The notes under the pieces are model-generated. The model ran no database searches. It saw only the letters and a program-made list of their open reading frames with translations, and was not told the origin of the DNA. A DNA stretch of 64,000 nt, taken from Rhodospirillaceae bacterium. GTDB taxonomy: Bacteria; Pseudomonadota; Alphaproteobacteria; UBA6615. Made by a program: the position numbers and the translations under genes. Location: NCBI GenBank assembly GCA_002713365.1, contig PASR01000008.1:210363-274362 (forward strand). The letters run 5' to 3'. This document shows, in pieces, positions 46,782 to 55,922 of the stretch; position 1 is the stretch's first letter, and each line of letters opens with the position of its first letter.

Positions 46782-47102
46782 ATGCCCAGCAAGCCAATTT
46801 CCGACAATTCATTTGAGACCGACGTTTTACAATCAGAAAAACCTGTTTTAGTAGATTTCTGGGCAGAATGGTGTGGGCCGTGTAAACAAATAGGTCCTTC
46901 GTTAGAAGAACTTTCAGACGACAAGGCTAGTGATTTAATAGTGGCCAAACTAAACATAGATGATAACCCAATGACACCATCAAAGTACGGCGTGAGAGGT
47001 ATTCCAACACTGTTAATATTTAAGGATGGGCAAGTGGCATCAATGAAAGTGGGCAGCTTACCAAAGAGTCAGATATATGACTGGGTTGACTCAGTGATTT
47101 AG
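46782..47102 (+). CDS. trxA: Thioredoxin
   Basis: Cytoplasmic disulfide reductase of 106 aa. Active site WAEWCGPCK lies near residue 29, buried DFW aspartate and cis-proline loop RGIPTLLIFKDG near residue 73 are present. No signal peptide, so cytoplasmic thioredoxin 1 type. Its stop codon ends one base before the folC stop on the other strand, so the two genes meet tail to tail with no intergenic space. AAGGA lies before the ATG. Confidence 0.96.
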   Translation: MPSKPISDNSFETDVLQSEKPVLVDFWAEWCGPCKQIGPSLEELSDDKASDLIVAKLNIDDNPMTPSKYGVRGIPTLLIFKDGQVASMKVGSLPKSQIYDWVDSVI

Positions 47103-48440
47103 TTAAGAAGAAACCCCACTGTAAGCACGTCCTAAAGTTCCCTTGGAGTTAATAAGAAGGGCTGCTCCTACTATGGCGTGTGAACCACAAATTAAAATAT
47201 GGGCTTCATTTAACGTCTTTGATAAATTATATAAGGATGCTTCTAGAGAGTGATCCCAGCCCGTTTTAATTCCACTTTTTGTTAGAGCAACTGAAGCAAT
47301 TTGTGGATTATGACTACGCGGTTCATCTGGAAGGTCAACTGCAGTTATCGATGAAGCATATTTAATAAACGGTCGTAGGAATATACTCGGATCTTTATCT
47401 TCTAGCATACAAAATATGATATGAAGCGGTAATAGACTTTCAGTATTAATCTGTCTTACAGTTTTAGCTAATACCTTCCCGGCAGCTTCATTATGGCCTG
47501 CATCCAACCAAATACTCCATTTTTTGGGCAGTTTTTTTCTTAAATTACCATCAGGAAGCGCCATAAAACGTCCAGGCCAATTAACATTTTTAAGGCCATT
47601 TGCAATATTTTTGTCCAGTAAATCTATTTTTTTATACATCTCGATGCAAGCAATCGCAGTTGAAGCATTTTGTATCTGGTGAAAGCCAATAAGATTAGGA
47701 ATAGGTAAAGGTAAGGTTGTTTTTTTTGATTTATAAATAAAGCTATCAGCTTTTTTCTGAGTGAACCAATCTCTTCCACCACGAAAAACTGGTGCCCCAA
47801 CTTTAAGAGCAGTATCCTCTATAACATTAAAAGCTTCTGTTGGTTGATAAGCCACTACACTAGGAACATCCTTTTTCTGTATCGCCGCTTTCTCTGCAGA
47901 AATACTTGCTATATCTGGACCCAGGAATATCTCATGGTCTAAAGAGATTGGGGTGATTACAGTTAGAATTGGCTTATCAACAACATTAGTGGCGTCATAA
48001 CGTCCACCAAGACCTGTTTCTAAAAGAACAACGTCCGCCTTTGTACGAGATAATGATAAAAATGCTGCAGCAGTAATAATCTCATATTCAGTTATTTCTT
48101 TGCCATCATTAATGATTTCAACTTCATTTAAGAGATTATAGAGATCATAATTTGATATTGTTCTACCACCTAATAGAAAGCGTTCTTTTAATTGTATTAG
48201 ATGGGGGGATGTGTAGGCGCTAACAACTAGTCCAGATGCCTCAAAAATTGCACGAAGAAAAGCAATAGTTGATCCTTTTCCATTGGTACCCGCAACGTGA
48301 ATTACTGGTGGCAACTTGAGATGTGGCTGTCCCAGAGAACGTAACAGCCTTATTATACGATCAAGAGTTAAGTCTATCCTAGATGGGTGATAACTATCAA
48401 AACGGTTAAGAAGGGTTTTTAGAGATTTATCTATATTCAC
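47103..48440 (-). CDS. folC: Bifunctional folylpolyglutamate/dihydrofolate synthase
   Basis: Adds glutamate to dihydropteroate and folates (445 aa, Mur-ligase fold). The ATP loop is VAGTNGKGSTIAFLRA near residue 50, followed by YTSPHL, then LLETGLGGRYDATNV, and ISLDHEIFLG with the metal histidine. The C-terminal WLDAGHNEAAG near residue 313 is also standard. It lies four bases after accD, at the end of the long minus-strand run, and abuts trxA. Confidence 0.94.
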   Translation of the reverse strand: MNIDKSLKTLLNRFDSYHPSRIDLTLDRIIRLLRSLGQPHLKLPPVIHVAGTNGKGSTIAFLRAIFEASGLVVSAYTSPHLIQLKERFLLGGRTISNYDLYNLLNEVEIINDGKEITEYEIITAAAFLSLSRTKADVVLLETGLGGRYDATNVVDKPILTVITPISLDHEIFLGPDIASISAEKAAIQKKDVPSVVAYQPTEAFNVIEDTALKVGAPVFRGGRDWFTQKKADSFIYKSKKTTLPLPIPNLIGFHQIQNASTAIACIEMYKKIDLLDKNIANGLKNVNWPGRFMALPDGNLRKKLPKKWSIWLDAGHNEAAGKVLAKTVRQINTESLLPLHIIFCMLEDKDPSIFLRPFIKYASSITAVDLPDEPRSHNPQIASVALTKSGIKTGWDHSLEASLYNLSKTLNEAHILICGSHAIVGAALLINSKGTLGRAYSGVSS

Positions 48441-48444
48441 CGTT

Positions 48445-49398
48445 TCAATTACCGATCATTTCTTTATTACCCGAACTATTTTCTTCGTTCTCTAACTTTG
48501 ATAAATTTAGACTTTCTGGATCTGTAGATTGTAAAGTTAAATCATTAGGAGTTTTTTGACACAAAAGTGATATGACACTTATTAAGGTATTACGTAGATC
48601 CTTACGATGAACAACCATATCTATCAGACCATGATCAAGCATTCTTTCAGCTTTTTGAAAGTCCTCAGGAAGTTCTTCCCTGATAGTATCTTCTATAACT
48701 CTTCGACCGGCAAATCCAATCATCGCGCTAGGTTCGGCAAGATGTATATCACCTAACATGGCAAATGAAGCCGACACCCCTCCTGTAGTTGGATCTGTAA
48801 GTATCACAATATAGGGTAAACCAGCCTCACGCACTTGTTCAACAGCAATTACTGTTCTTGGCATTTGAACGAGACTTAACATACCCTCCTGCATCCTTGC
48901 CCCGCCAGACGCAGGAACAGCAATTAGTGATGCCTTAATAGAAAGGGCTTCATTTGCAGCCACTAAGAGCCCCTCACCAACAGCCTGGCCCATAGAGCCT
49001 CCCATAAAACTAAAGTCAAAAGCGGCAACTACGCAGGGCAGTCCTCCTACTTTTCCTTTAGCTACCACAATCGCTTCATCTTCATTTGCATTACTTCTTG
49101 CATCACGCAATCTGTCGGTATACCTCTTAGTGTCTCTGAATTTAAGAGGATCTAAATGTAAAGTGGGTAATTTTATTCGTTCATAGCTGTCTTTATCAAA
49201 AATCATCTCAAGTCTACTGGCTGCTGAAATACGAATATGATAATTACAGTGATGGCAGACACTCAGGTTTGCCGAAAGTTCTCTGTGAAATAACATTTCG
49301 TCACAAGATGGACATCTTTGCCAAAGATTGTCTGGTATGTCTTTTTTACCGACTAGGGCCTGTATCTTTGGCCGCACAAAATTTGTAAGCCAGCTCAT
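48445..49398 (-). CDS. accD: Acetyl-CoA carboxylase carboxyltransferase subunit beta
   Basis: Beta half of the carboxyltransferase that makes malonyl-CoA for fatty acid synthesis (317 aa). The N-terminal zinc ribbon is complete: CPSC and CHHC pairs near residues 29-52. The catalytic domain has [11 protein letters not shown], the oxyanion stretch [12 protein letters not shown] near residue 165, and [16 protein letters not shown]. Its ATG overlaps the trpA stop by four bases. The trpA-accD-folC order is widely conserved. Confidence 0.95.
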   Translation of the reverse strand: MSWLTNFVRPKIQALVGKKDIPDNLWQRCPSCDEMLFHRELSANLSVCHHCNYHIRISAASRLEMIFDKDSYERIKLPTLHLDPLKFRDTKRYTDRLRDARSNANEDEAIVVAKGKVGGLPCVVAAFDFSFMGGSMGQAVGEGLLVAANEALSIKASLIAVPASGGARMQEGMLSLVQMPRTVIAVEQVREAGLPYIVILTDPTTGGVSASFAMLGDIHLAEPSAMIGFAGRRVIEDTIREELPEDFQKAERMLDHGLIDMVVHRKDLRNTLISVISLLCQKTPNDLTLQSTDPESLNLSKLENEENSSGNKEMIGN

Positions 49399-50258
49399 AA
49401 TTTTACCGGATCGGTCAACCGTTCTCTTGCGTGCCGAACGCCCAAAGCAATAGAACGGCTAAAATTTAATACCGTGTCAACCATGTTTTCTTTTGGGCTT
49501 CCATCCTCGTTTATATTATCTGATATAAGCTCAACGATTGCAGATCCGACTACAACAGCATCTGCCACCTTAGCAACTTCAGCAGCTTGGTCTGGTGTTT
49601 TAATACCAAAACCAACAGCAATTGGCAGATCTGTGTGGTTTTTAAGACGAGCGACTGAGTTTTGTATATCCTCTTTTTTAGCTGATCCAGTTCCTGTAAT
49701 CCCGGCAATCGAAACATAATACATGAAACCAGAAGTGTTCTTAAGCACCACAGGAAGACGGTTATCATCGGTCGTAGGCGTAACTAAACGGATAAAGTGT
49801 AATCCTGACTGCATAGCAGGAAGACATAGTTCATTATCTTCTTCAGGTGGTAAATCAACAACTATCAATCCATCAACCCCTGATTCTTTAGCGTCAATTA
49901 AAAATTTTTCAACACCATATATATATATAGGGTTATAATACCCCATTAAAATTATTGGGGTCGTTGTATCGTCACGACGAAACTCACGAACCATATCCAG
50001 AGTTTGCATCACCTTAGCACCGGCTGCTTTTGCTCTAATACCAGCCGATTGAATGGCCGGCCCATCAGCCATAGGATCAGAAAAAATAATGCCCAACTCA
50101 ATAATGTCTGCTCCAGCTTCAGGTAATCCTTTGAGAATTTCCAGACTACTAGAAATAGTCGGATCAGCAGCTACAATAAAAGGTATAAAAGCAGCACGGC
50201 CTTCTTCAGCCAATAATTTGAAACGTGCTTCAACCCGTCCAAATTCAATTTCATTCAT
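49395..50258 (-). CDS. trpA: Tryptophan synthase alpha subunit
   Basis: Cleaves indole-3-glycerol phosphate and channels indole to TrpB (287 aa). The catalytic glutamate lies in [17 protein letters not shown] near residue 53, with the active-site aspartate in SDPMADGP. The phosphate-binding [10 protein letters not shown] near residue 217 and VGSAIVELI are present. It overlaps trpB and accD by four bases each (ATGA type), indicating tight coupling. Confidence 0.96.
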   Translation of the reverse strand: MNEIEFGRVEARFKLLAEEGRAAFIPFIVAADPTISSSLEILKGLPEAGADIIELGIIFSDPMADGPAIQSAGIRAKAAGAKVMQTLDMVREFRRDDTTTPIILMGYYNPIYIYGVEKFLIDAKESGVDGLIVVDLPPEEDNELCLPAMQSGLHFIRLVTPTTDDNRLPVVLKNTSGFMYYVSIAGITGTGSAKKEDIQNSVARLKNHTDLPIAVGFGIKTPDQAAEVAKVADAVVVGSAIVELISDNINEDGSPKENMVDTVLNFSRSIALGVRHARERLTDPVKL

Positions 50259-51472
50259 ATTTGAACTCCGAGGGCTTCAGCTACGGTAAAAACATCCTTA
50301 TCACCTCGTCCACACATATTTACTACAAGCAGATGACTGGCGGGCAATTTACCTGCTATTTTCTGAAGATGTGCTAAAGCATGCGATGGTTCTAACGCTG
50401 GTATAATACCTTCTAACTGACTGCATAATTTGAAAGCTTCTAGAGCTTCACCATCAGTTACAGAAACATAGTCCACTCTTCCACTTTCCCATAGCCATGA
50501 ATGCTCAGGTCCAATTCCTGGATAATCCAGACCAGCTGAAATAGAGTGTGCATCGAGTATCTGTCCATCATCGTCTTGTAATAAATAAGTTCTATTTCCA
50601 TGCAATACGCCAGGACTACCCCCAGTTAAAGACGCAGCATGAGATCCAGTATTAATTCCATGTCCCGCAGCTTCAACTCCGATAATCTTAATTACAGAGT
50701 CGTCTAAAAAATCATGAAACAAACCTATAGCATTTGACCCACCTCCAATACATGCCAACAGTGTGTCAGGAAGACGACCTTCAGCCTCTAAAATTTGTGT
50801 TCTTACTTCCTTACCAATTATAGATTGAAAATCACGCACCATTGATGGATACGGATGGGGGCCAGCAGCGGTGCCAATCAGGTAATACGTATCATCAACA
50901 TTAGCAACCCAGTCACGAAGAGCCTCGTTCATAGCGTCTTTTAAAGTCGCCGTGCCGCTTTCTACAGGTTTTACATCAGCTCCTAAAAGCTTCATGCGAA
51001 AAACATTCGGAGCTTGCCGTTCAATATCAGTAGCTCCCATATAGACAACGCACTCAAGCCCGAATAACGCACACACTGTTGCTGTAGCAACACCATGCTG
51101 ACCAGCTCCGGTCTCAGCTATTATTCGTCTTTTTCCCATTCGACGAGCTAGTAAAATCTGCCCAATACAATTATTTATTTTATGCGCACCCGTATGATTA
51201 AGCTCGTCACGCTTAAAATAAATTTTTGCGCCTCCATAATGCTCTGTCAACCTTGAGGCAAAATAGAGGGGGCTAGGACGACCAACATAATTTTTAAGGT
51301 AATCTTGAAGCTCATCGTGAAATAATGGATCAGACTTTGCCTCATTATATGATTTTTCAACATCTAAAATTAAAGGCATTAGTGTTTCCGCAACATAACG
51401 GCCACCAAATATTCCGAAATGCCCATTTTCATCAGGGCCTGAGCGATAACTGTTTGAGCGTTTAATAGTCAT
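50255..51472 (-). CDS. trpB: Tryptophan synthase beta subunit
   Basis: PLP enzyme that joins indole and serine to form tryptophan (405 aa). The PLP lysine is in [11 protein letters not shown] near residue 93, phosphate-binding loop [10 protein letters not shown] lies near residue 241, and the C-terminal NMCGRGDKD is intact. It follows trpF by 62 bases and overlaps trpA by four bases. Confidence 0.97.
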   Translation of the reverse strand: MTIKRSNSYRSGPDENGHFGIFGGRYVAETLMPLILDVEKSYNEAKSDPLFHDELQDYLKNYVGRPSPLYFASRLTEHYGGAKIYFKRDELNHTGAHKINNCIGQILLARRMGKRRIIAETGAGQHGVATATVCALFGLECVVYMGATDIERQAPNVFRMKLLGADVKPVESGTATLKDAMNEALRDWVANVDDTYYLIGTAAGPHPYPSMVRDFQSIIGKEVRTQILEAEGRLPDTLLACIGGGSNAIGLFHDFLDDSVIKIIGVEAAGHGINTGSHAASLTGGSPGVLHGNRTYLLQDDDGQILDAHSISAGLDYPGIGPEHSWLWESGRVDYVSVTDGEALEAFKLCSQLEGIIPALEPSHALAHLQKIAGKLPASHLLVVNMCGRGDKDVFTVAEALGVQI

Positions 51473-51534
51473 AATATAAATTATTATACATTAGCATTTA
51501 CCACTAGAACATAAACTAATTAGAAAAATTAAAG

Positions 51535-52182
51535 CTACAAGCTTAAAACAGCTTGCATAAATCTTTCTATTTCTAGCGGATCCTTCTCCCCAGGGGAAGA
51601 TTCCACCCCAGAGGATACATCAACAATCATAGCACCAGATTCGGCAACCGCTGTTCCTACGTTTTCAGCATTTAGTCCGCCAGCTAACATCCAAGGTAAT
51701 GACCAATTTCTTCCCGCCAACAAGTTCCAATCAAATTTTAGGGCGTTACCACCTGGCAAAGCATTATCCATTGAATCCGGGGCCTTTGCATCAAACATTA
51801 GCCAGTCTACTGCTTCATAATAATCACTAACACCTTCAATATCATTAATATTAGAAACTTTAATAACTTTCATAACCGGCAAACCAAATATTTTACGGAT
51901 TTCATTACATCTCTCAGGGGTTTCCTCCCCATGTAATTGTATTAAATCAAGGGATACATCATTCAACACTGAATTTAGTTGATTATTAATAGGATTAACG
52001 AATAAGCCAACTTTAGTAATGGAAGGTGGAACTAATGATACTAACCTCGAAGCACTCATAGCATCCAAAGATCTAGGGCTTGGAGGATAAAATACTAAAC
52101 CAACAAAATTAGCGCCATTTATAACTGCCGCCCGCATTGCAGATTCGTCTGTAATACCGCAAATTTTAGCTAACACTGACAT
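51535..52182 (-). CDS. trpF: Phosphoribosylanthranilate isomerase
   Basis: Third step of tryptophan synthesis (215 aa, TIM barrel). The catalytic cysteine is in KICGITDESAM near residue 8. GLVFYPPSPR, LIQLHGEETPE near residue 88 and the aspartate in WLMFDAKAPD near residue 133 are family marks, and WMLAGGLNAENVG forms the phosphate site. It shares one base with the pyrF stop. Confidence 0.95.
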   Translation of the reverse strand: MSVLAKICGITDESAMRAAVINGANFVGLVFYPPSPRSLDAMSASRLVSLVPPSITKVGLFVNPINNQLNSVLNDVSLDLIQLHGEETPERCNEIRKIFGLPVMKVIKVSNINDIEGVSDYYEAVDWLMFDAKAPDSMDNALPGGNALKFDWNLLAGRNWSLPWMLAGGLNAENVGTAVAESGAMIVDVSSGVESSPGEKDPLEIERFMQAVLSL

Positions 52183-52883
52183 TATTGGTCTAATTCATTT
52201 AAAATAGTTTTTGCGGACAAAGCCGGATCCTCGGACTCTGTAATTGGCCTGCCAATTACAATAATATCTGCACCTAGCGCTTTTGCTTTTGCAGGAGTCA
52301 TCACTCTTTTTTGATCACCTGTATGAGCCCAAGCGGGCCTAATACCAGGTACAACCAAATAAAAGTTTTTTCCACATATTTCTCGCAGATTTGTAATTTC
52401 AGATGGGGAACATACTACACCATCAAGTCCCGACGTTTGAGTTAAAAGTGCCAGGCGCCCTACTTGAGACAATATAGGTCCGTTTTGTCCAACAGTCTGA
52501 AGGTCATTCTCGTCAAGACTAGTCAATACAGTCACCCCAACCACAAGTGGTCGGTCTGAACCCATATTAGCAATTGTATTCGACACGGCCCTTAACATAA
52601 CTCCCCCGCCACTAGCGTGTACGTTAAGCATAAAAACACCCAAATCAGAAACAGCACTAATCGCTCTTACTACCGTATTGGGAATGTCATGAAATTTGAG
52701 GTCAAGAAATACTGGTAGACCAAGATTTACAATTTTTCTTACTCCGCCCGGTCCATTTCTATTAAAAAACTCTAACCCTAACTTAACACCACCGACCCAT
52801 GGACTAACTTCATTAACCCAATAAATAGCTTGCTCTATTTCTGTTGTATCTAGCGCAACAAAAACTGGGTTTTTAGTCAGCAT
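52182..52883 (-). CDS. pyrF: Orotidine 5'-phosphate decarboxylase
   Basis: Last step of UMP synthesis (233 aa). The catalytic Lys-Asp array is VFLDLKFHDIPNTV near residue 62. LDTTEIEQA, VCSPSEI and the C-terminal IIVIGRPITESEDP are standard. It lies between the AGE epimerase gene and trpF; the pyrF-trpF-trpB order is an alphaproteobacterial feature. Confidence 0.96.
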   Translation of the reverse strand: MLTKNPVFVALDTTEIEQAIYWVNEVSPWVGGVKLGLEFFNRNGPGGVRKIVNLGLPVFLDLKFHDIPNTVVRAISAVSDLGVFMLNVHASGGGVMLRAVSNTIANMGSDRPLVVGVTVLTSLDENDLQTVGQNGPILSQVGRLALLTQTSGLDGVVCSPSEITNLREICGKNFYLVVPGIRPAWAHTGDQKRVMTPAKAKALGADIIVIGRPITESEDPALSAKTILNELDQ

Positions 52884-52913
52884 AAAAAAACCTTCCTGTT
52901 TTATTTAATATCA

Positions 52914-54086
52914 TTAGAGAGTTGTTATTCTATCGCGTACCCGGAGCACCTCCGTCAGTGCAAGAAAAATATGATAAAATGATGTCGCAGGCACATTTTC
53001 ACGAAGCAGCAGACCATCTTGGTCTAAATGCTCATGCCACACCCCCTTATCTGTAGGTATATAAAATTTAAATATATAATCTAGCAAATTTTCTAGCCTA
53101 GAATAAACCTCAATATTATTATGGTATTCCAGTAAAGCTATATGTGCTTTAATGGCCTCTGTTTGGCACCATAAGCGTTTATTATCATCTAATTCAGTGC
53201 CCCGGGTTAGTACGGAATCATTTATCAAGCCCCTTGTAGGAACAGGTTTAGAATCAACTCCATGTTTCTCAGCAAAATAATAGATTAAGTTAATATCTTC
53301 ATTACAATTAACTGAGGTTAACGAACTATATTTATTTAAAAGCCAGATCCATTCATATAGATGACCCGGCTCAACAATTTGACCGGCTGTACCCTCAGCT
53401 GGTTTCCATGCAGCATCAAAAAACTCCCCAACTGACCCCGTCTCTTTATTATAAAAATGTCCATAAAAAAGATTAATAATATTTTTAGCGCGTAATAAAT
53501 ATTGTTCGTTCCCGATTGATTCATATAAGGCTAAAAGAGCTTCCAGTAAATGCATGTGAGGATTTTGTCTTCGGGGTAAATCATGGGAAAGATTTTCAAA
53601 ATACCCTCCTTTATTTTTATCTATTAAAGAGCTATCGATAAACTTAAGAACATTTTCAGATATTTCTATAGCTTTTTTGTCCCGAGAAGCTCGATAGTAC
53701 CAAGCACATGCAAATAGCACAAAAGCTTGCTCATATAACTCAACACGCGGCTCATGTATTCTTCCACTCCTATCTGTCGAATAAACAAAACCGCCAGAGT
53801 TTTCTCTCCAAAAATTATTCGTTATAAATTCAAAACCATTTTCTGCAGCTTCTAGAGGCGCTCTTGCTGCGCCTTTAGGTTTCCAGCCAAGAACATGTGC
53901 GTGACTAAATACGTATATTTGACGAGCCTGAACCCTTAATCGCTTAGGAGCATTTCTTATTGAAGCCCCACTAATAGACAAGTTGTCGAAGAAACCACCT
54001 TCTTCATGATCTAACCCTTCGCTACCCCAAAGAGGCAGTGCACTTTCACACAACCAAGTGCGTATACGATCACTAGTAATTGTCAT
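52914..54086 (-). CDS. AGE family epimerase/isomerase (N-acylglucosamine 2-epimerase fold)
   Basis: A 390 aa protein of the N-acylglucosamine 2-epimerase / mannose isomerase family, an (alpha/alpha)6 barrel. Family marks are GGFFDNLS near residue 31, RLRVQARQIYVFSHA near residue 49, the histidine in NPHMHLLEALL near residue 175, and EPGHLYEWIWLL near 240, with ending GVWHEHLDQDG. Members epimerise or isomerise mannose, GlcNAc, cellobiose or sulfoquinovose; the substrate cannot be told. It sits between lapA and pyrF in an otherwise housekeeping run, with 30 bases to pyrF, so it is probably co-transcribed. Confidence 0.85.
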   Translation of the reverse strand: MTITSDRIRTWLCESALPLWGSEGLDHEEGGFFDNLSISGASIRNAPKRLRVQARQIYVFSHAHVLGWKPKGAARAPLEAAENGFEFITNNFWRENSGGFVYSTDRSGRIHEPRVELYEQAFVLFACAWYYRASRDKKAIEISENVLKFIDSSLIDKNKGGYFENLSHDLPRRQNPHMHLLEALLALYESIGNEQYLLRAKNIINLFYGHFYNKETGSVGEFFDAAWKPAEGTAGQIVEPGHLYEWIWLLNKYSSLTSVNCNEDINLIYYFAEKHGVDSKPVPTRGLINDSVLTRGTELDDNKRLWCQTEAIKAHIALLEYHNNIEVYSRLENLLDYIFKFYIPTDKGVWHEHLDQDGLLLRENVPATSFYHIFLALTEVLRVRDRITTL

Positions 54087-54165
54087 TTACAACCTTAATT
54101 CATGATGGTTCGTAAAAGCATAAAGTGTTTAAATACCTAGGGTCTAAAGGTGCATTAGCAGAGGG

Positions 54166-54477
54166 TCAATCTAATAAAGTGCGTGTTGCTTCACTAGTCT
54201 TATTATTAATTGCATCCTTAATTTTTATTTCGTTAGTATTTTTATTTTTCTTTAACCAGTGATATCGCATTTTCACTTGAATACCAGAGACCCATATTAA
54301 AAAAGCCCCTAATAAAAATCCCACGATAAGACTTATATAAAGAAAAACATATAGAGGCCATTGAATAGTATAATAAAATGGCCATAAACTTAGTTCAATG
54401 ATATGACGATTATTAATAGCAAAAATAACTAGAATAAGCGCTAAGGGTAAAGTAATAATCCAGCGCATTTTTTTCAA
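54166..54477 (-). CDS. lapA: LapA-domain membrane protein (DUF1049)
   Basis: A 103 aa inner-membrane protein with two helices (residues 6-22 and 42-65) and a charged cytoplasmic tail. The FAINNRHIIELSLWPF segment between the helices is the LapA/DUF1049 mark. In E. coli LapA/LapB help control lipopolysaccharide synthesis; here no lapB is adjacent. It lies in the usual position after ihfB in alphaproteobacteria. Confidence 0.82.
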   Translation of the reverse strand: MKKMRWIITLPLALILVIFAINNRHIIELSLWPFYYTIQWPLYVFLYISLIVGFLLGAFLIWVSGIQVKMRYHWLKKNKNTNEIKIKDAINNKTSEATRTLLD

Positions 54478-54575
54478 AATATTAAAAATTGTTTTTTAGC
54501 TTCGGTTGAATTGTAGGTCTTAGAAATTGGATAAGATTTCTATTTTTCAATCTTTTTTTTAATAAGTTTATAATA

Positions 54576-54857
54576 CTACTCACTATTCAACCGCTGCCTA
54601 AGCTCTTTGCCAGTTTTAAAATAAGGAACTATTTTTGTATCAACGGCTACTGATTCCCCAGTTCTAGGGTTTCTTCCAATACGTGCATCTCTTTTTTTAA
54701 CTGAAAAAGCTCCAAACCCTCTTAGTTCAACCCGATCTCCACGTGCTAGTGCTGAGGTGATTTCATCAAGTATTGTTGAAATAATTCTCTCTATATCACG
54801 TTGGTATAAATGGGGGTTTTGTTCTGCCATACGCATTATCAGCTCAGACTTTGTCAT
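54576..54857 (-). CDS. ihfB: Integration host factor subunit beta
   Basis: A 93 aa DNA-bending HU/IHF family protein. It starts [11 protein letters not shown] and has [25 protein letters not shown], with the proline tip that inserts into DNA. The track starts 15 codons earlier at 54902; the ATG at 54857 gives the standard IHF-beta N-terminus and has GGGG upstream. It forms a heterodimer with IhfA, encoded elsewhere. It lies between sppA and lapA, the common alphaproteobacterial order after rpsA. Confidence 0.94.
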   Translation of the reverse strand: MTKSELIMRMAEQNPHLYQRDIERIISTILDEITSALARGDRVELRGFGAFSVKKRDARIGRNPRTGESVAVDTKIVPYFKTGKELRQRLNSE

Positions 54858-54955
54858 TCTTATCCCCGGGTACTTTTTAAGCCAAATATTATAAAATATC
54901 ATATACTAAAAAAATAAGTATCTAGCGATATGATATATATTTTTCTCTTACAGTA

Positions 54956-55864
54956 TTATATGTCAGGGTGCCAAACAGATAAGAGCCCGTCAAGTAGCAG
55001 GGCATTAGTAGTTAATGATTTTCTTGTAATTCTAGAGATAAGTTCAGATATTCTAAGGCTATCTTTAACTGGTTTCAGTGTAGTAATTGGTAATTTAAGA
55101 GAAATATTTTTATTTTCTTCAAGCCATATGCGGGCTTTAAGCTCATTACCAATTTCATCTATAAGGCCGTTCTCAAGAGCTTGACGGCCAGTGTAGACCC
55201 TGCCATCTGCAAGACTTAGCACCTCTGATCTGTCTAAATCTCTTCTTTCAACTATAATATCAACAAAAAAAGCAAATAGGTCATCTATTAAACTTTGAGT
55301 TGCCATCCGCGCTTTATCAGTTAATGGCTCTATCGGCGAAGGCACGGCTTTTAAGGGTCCCGACTTCAGACTTTCTGGTATAACCCCTAATTTATTTAAT
55401 AAATTAGTTACATCTACTGTCTGAAAAAGAACTCCAATTGAGCCTGTAATAGTACTTTCGCGAGCAAATATTCTTTCCGCAGCTACAGCAGACATATAAG
55501 CAGCGGAGGCTGCAACCGTCCCCATTATCACAACTACTGGTTTATTTTTACCAACCACTAATAGAGATCTATAAATGTCCTCTCCACCAACTACTGTTCC
55601 ACCTGGACTATCCAAATGCACAATCAGAGCACGGATACTTGAATCTTTTGCAACTTGAGCTAATAGGGCATCCCTGGAAGAATCTTCAATAATAACCCCT
55701 GTAATACGTAATCGAGCTATCTTTTCACCCTGATACAATAAGCCAGCTGCTCCTAACCCTATAATAATAGCAGCAGCCAAGGAAACAAATGTGGCTAACT
55801 GCCACCAACGCAGTTTGCGCCTGTAACGGCGTCTGGCAATCAAAGCATCAGGGTCAAATGACAT
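54956..55864 (-). CDS. sppA: Signal peptide peptidase SppA (S49 family)
   Basis: A 302 aa membrane serine peptidase that degrades cleaved signal peptides. It has an N-terminal anchor (TFVSLAAAIIIGLGAAGLLY), the HLDSPGGTVVGGEDIY strand, and the nucleophile serine in GTVAASAAYMSAVAA near residue 121. STITGSIGVLFQ lies near residue 140, and the lysine general base is expected near LKSGPLKAVPSP at about 170-178. The short single-domain form uses an oligomer to build its active sites. It lies between rpsA and ihfB. Confidence 0.92.
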   Translation of the reverse strand: MSFDPDALIARRRYRRKLRWWQLATFVSLAAAIIIGLGAAGLLYQGEKIARLRITGVIIEDSSRDALLAQVAKDSSIRALIVHLDSPGGTVVGGEDIYRSLLVVGKNKPVVVIMGTVAASAAYMSAVAAERIFARESTITGSIGVLFQTVDVTNLLNKLGVIPESLKSGPLKAVPSPIEPLTDKARMATQSLIDDLFAFFVDIIVERRDLDRSEVLSLADGRVYTGRQALENGLIDEIGNELKARIWLEENKNISLKLPITTLKPVKDSLRISELISRITRKSLTTNALLLDGLLSVWHPDI

Positions 55865-55922
55865 CCAAAATCTTATTTGTATAAATGGTTAATATTTATT
55901 TGTGATTACTTTTTTTATAAAG

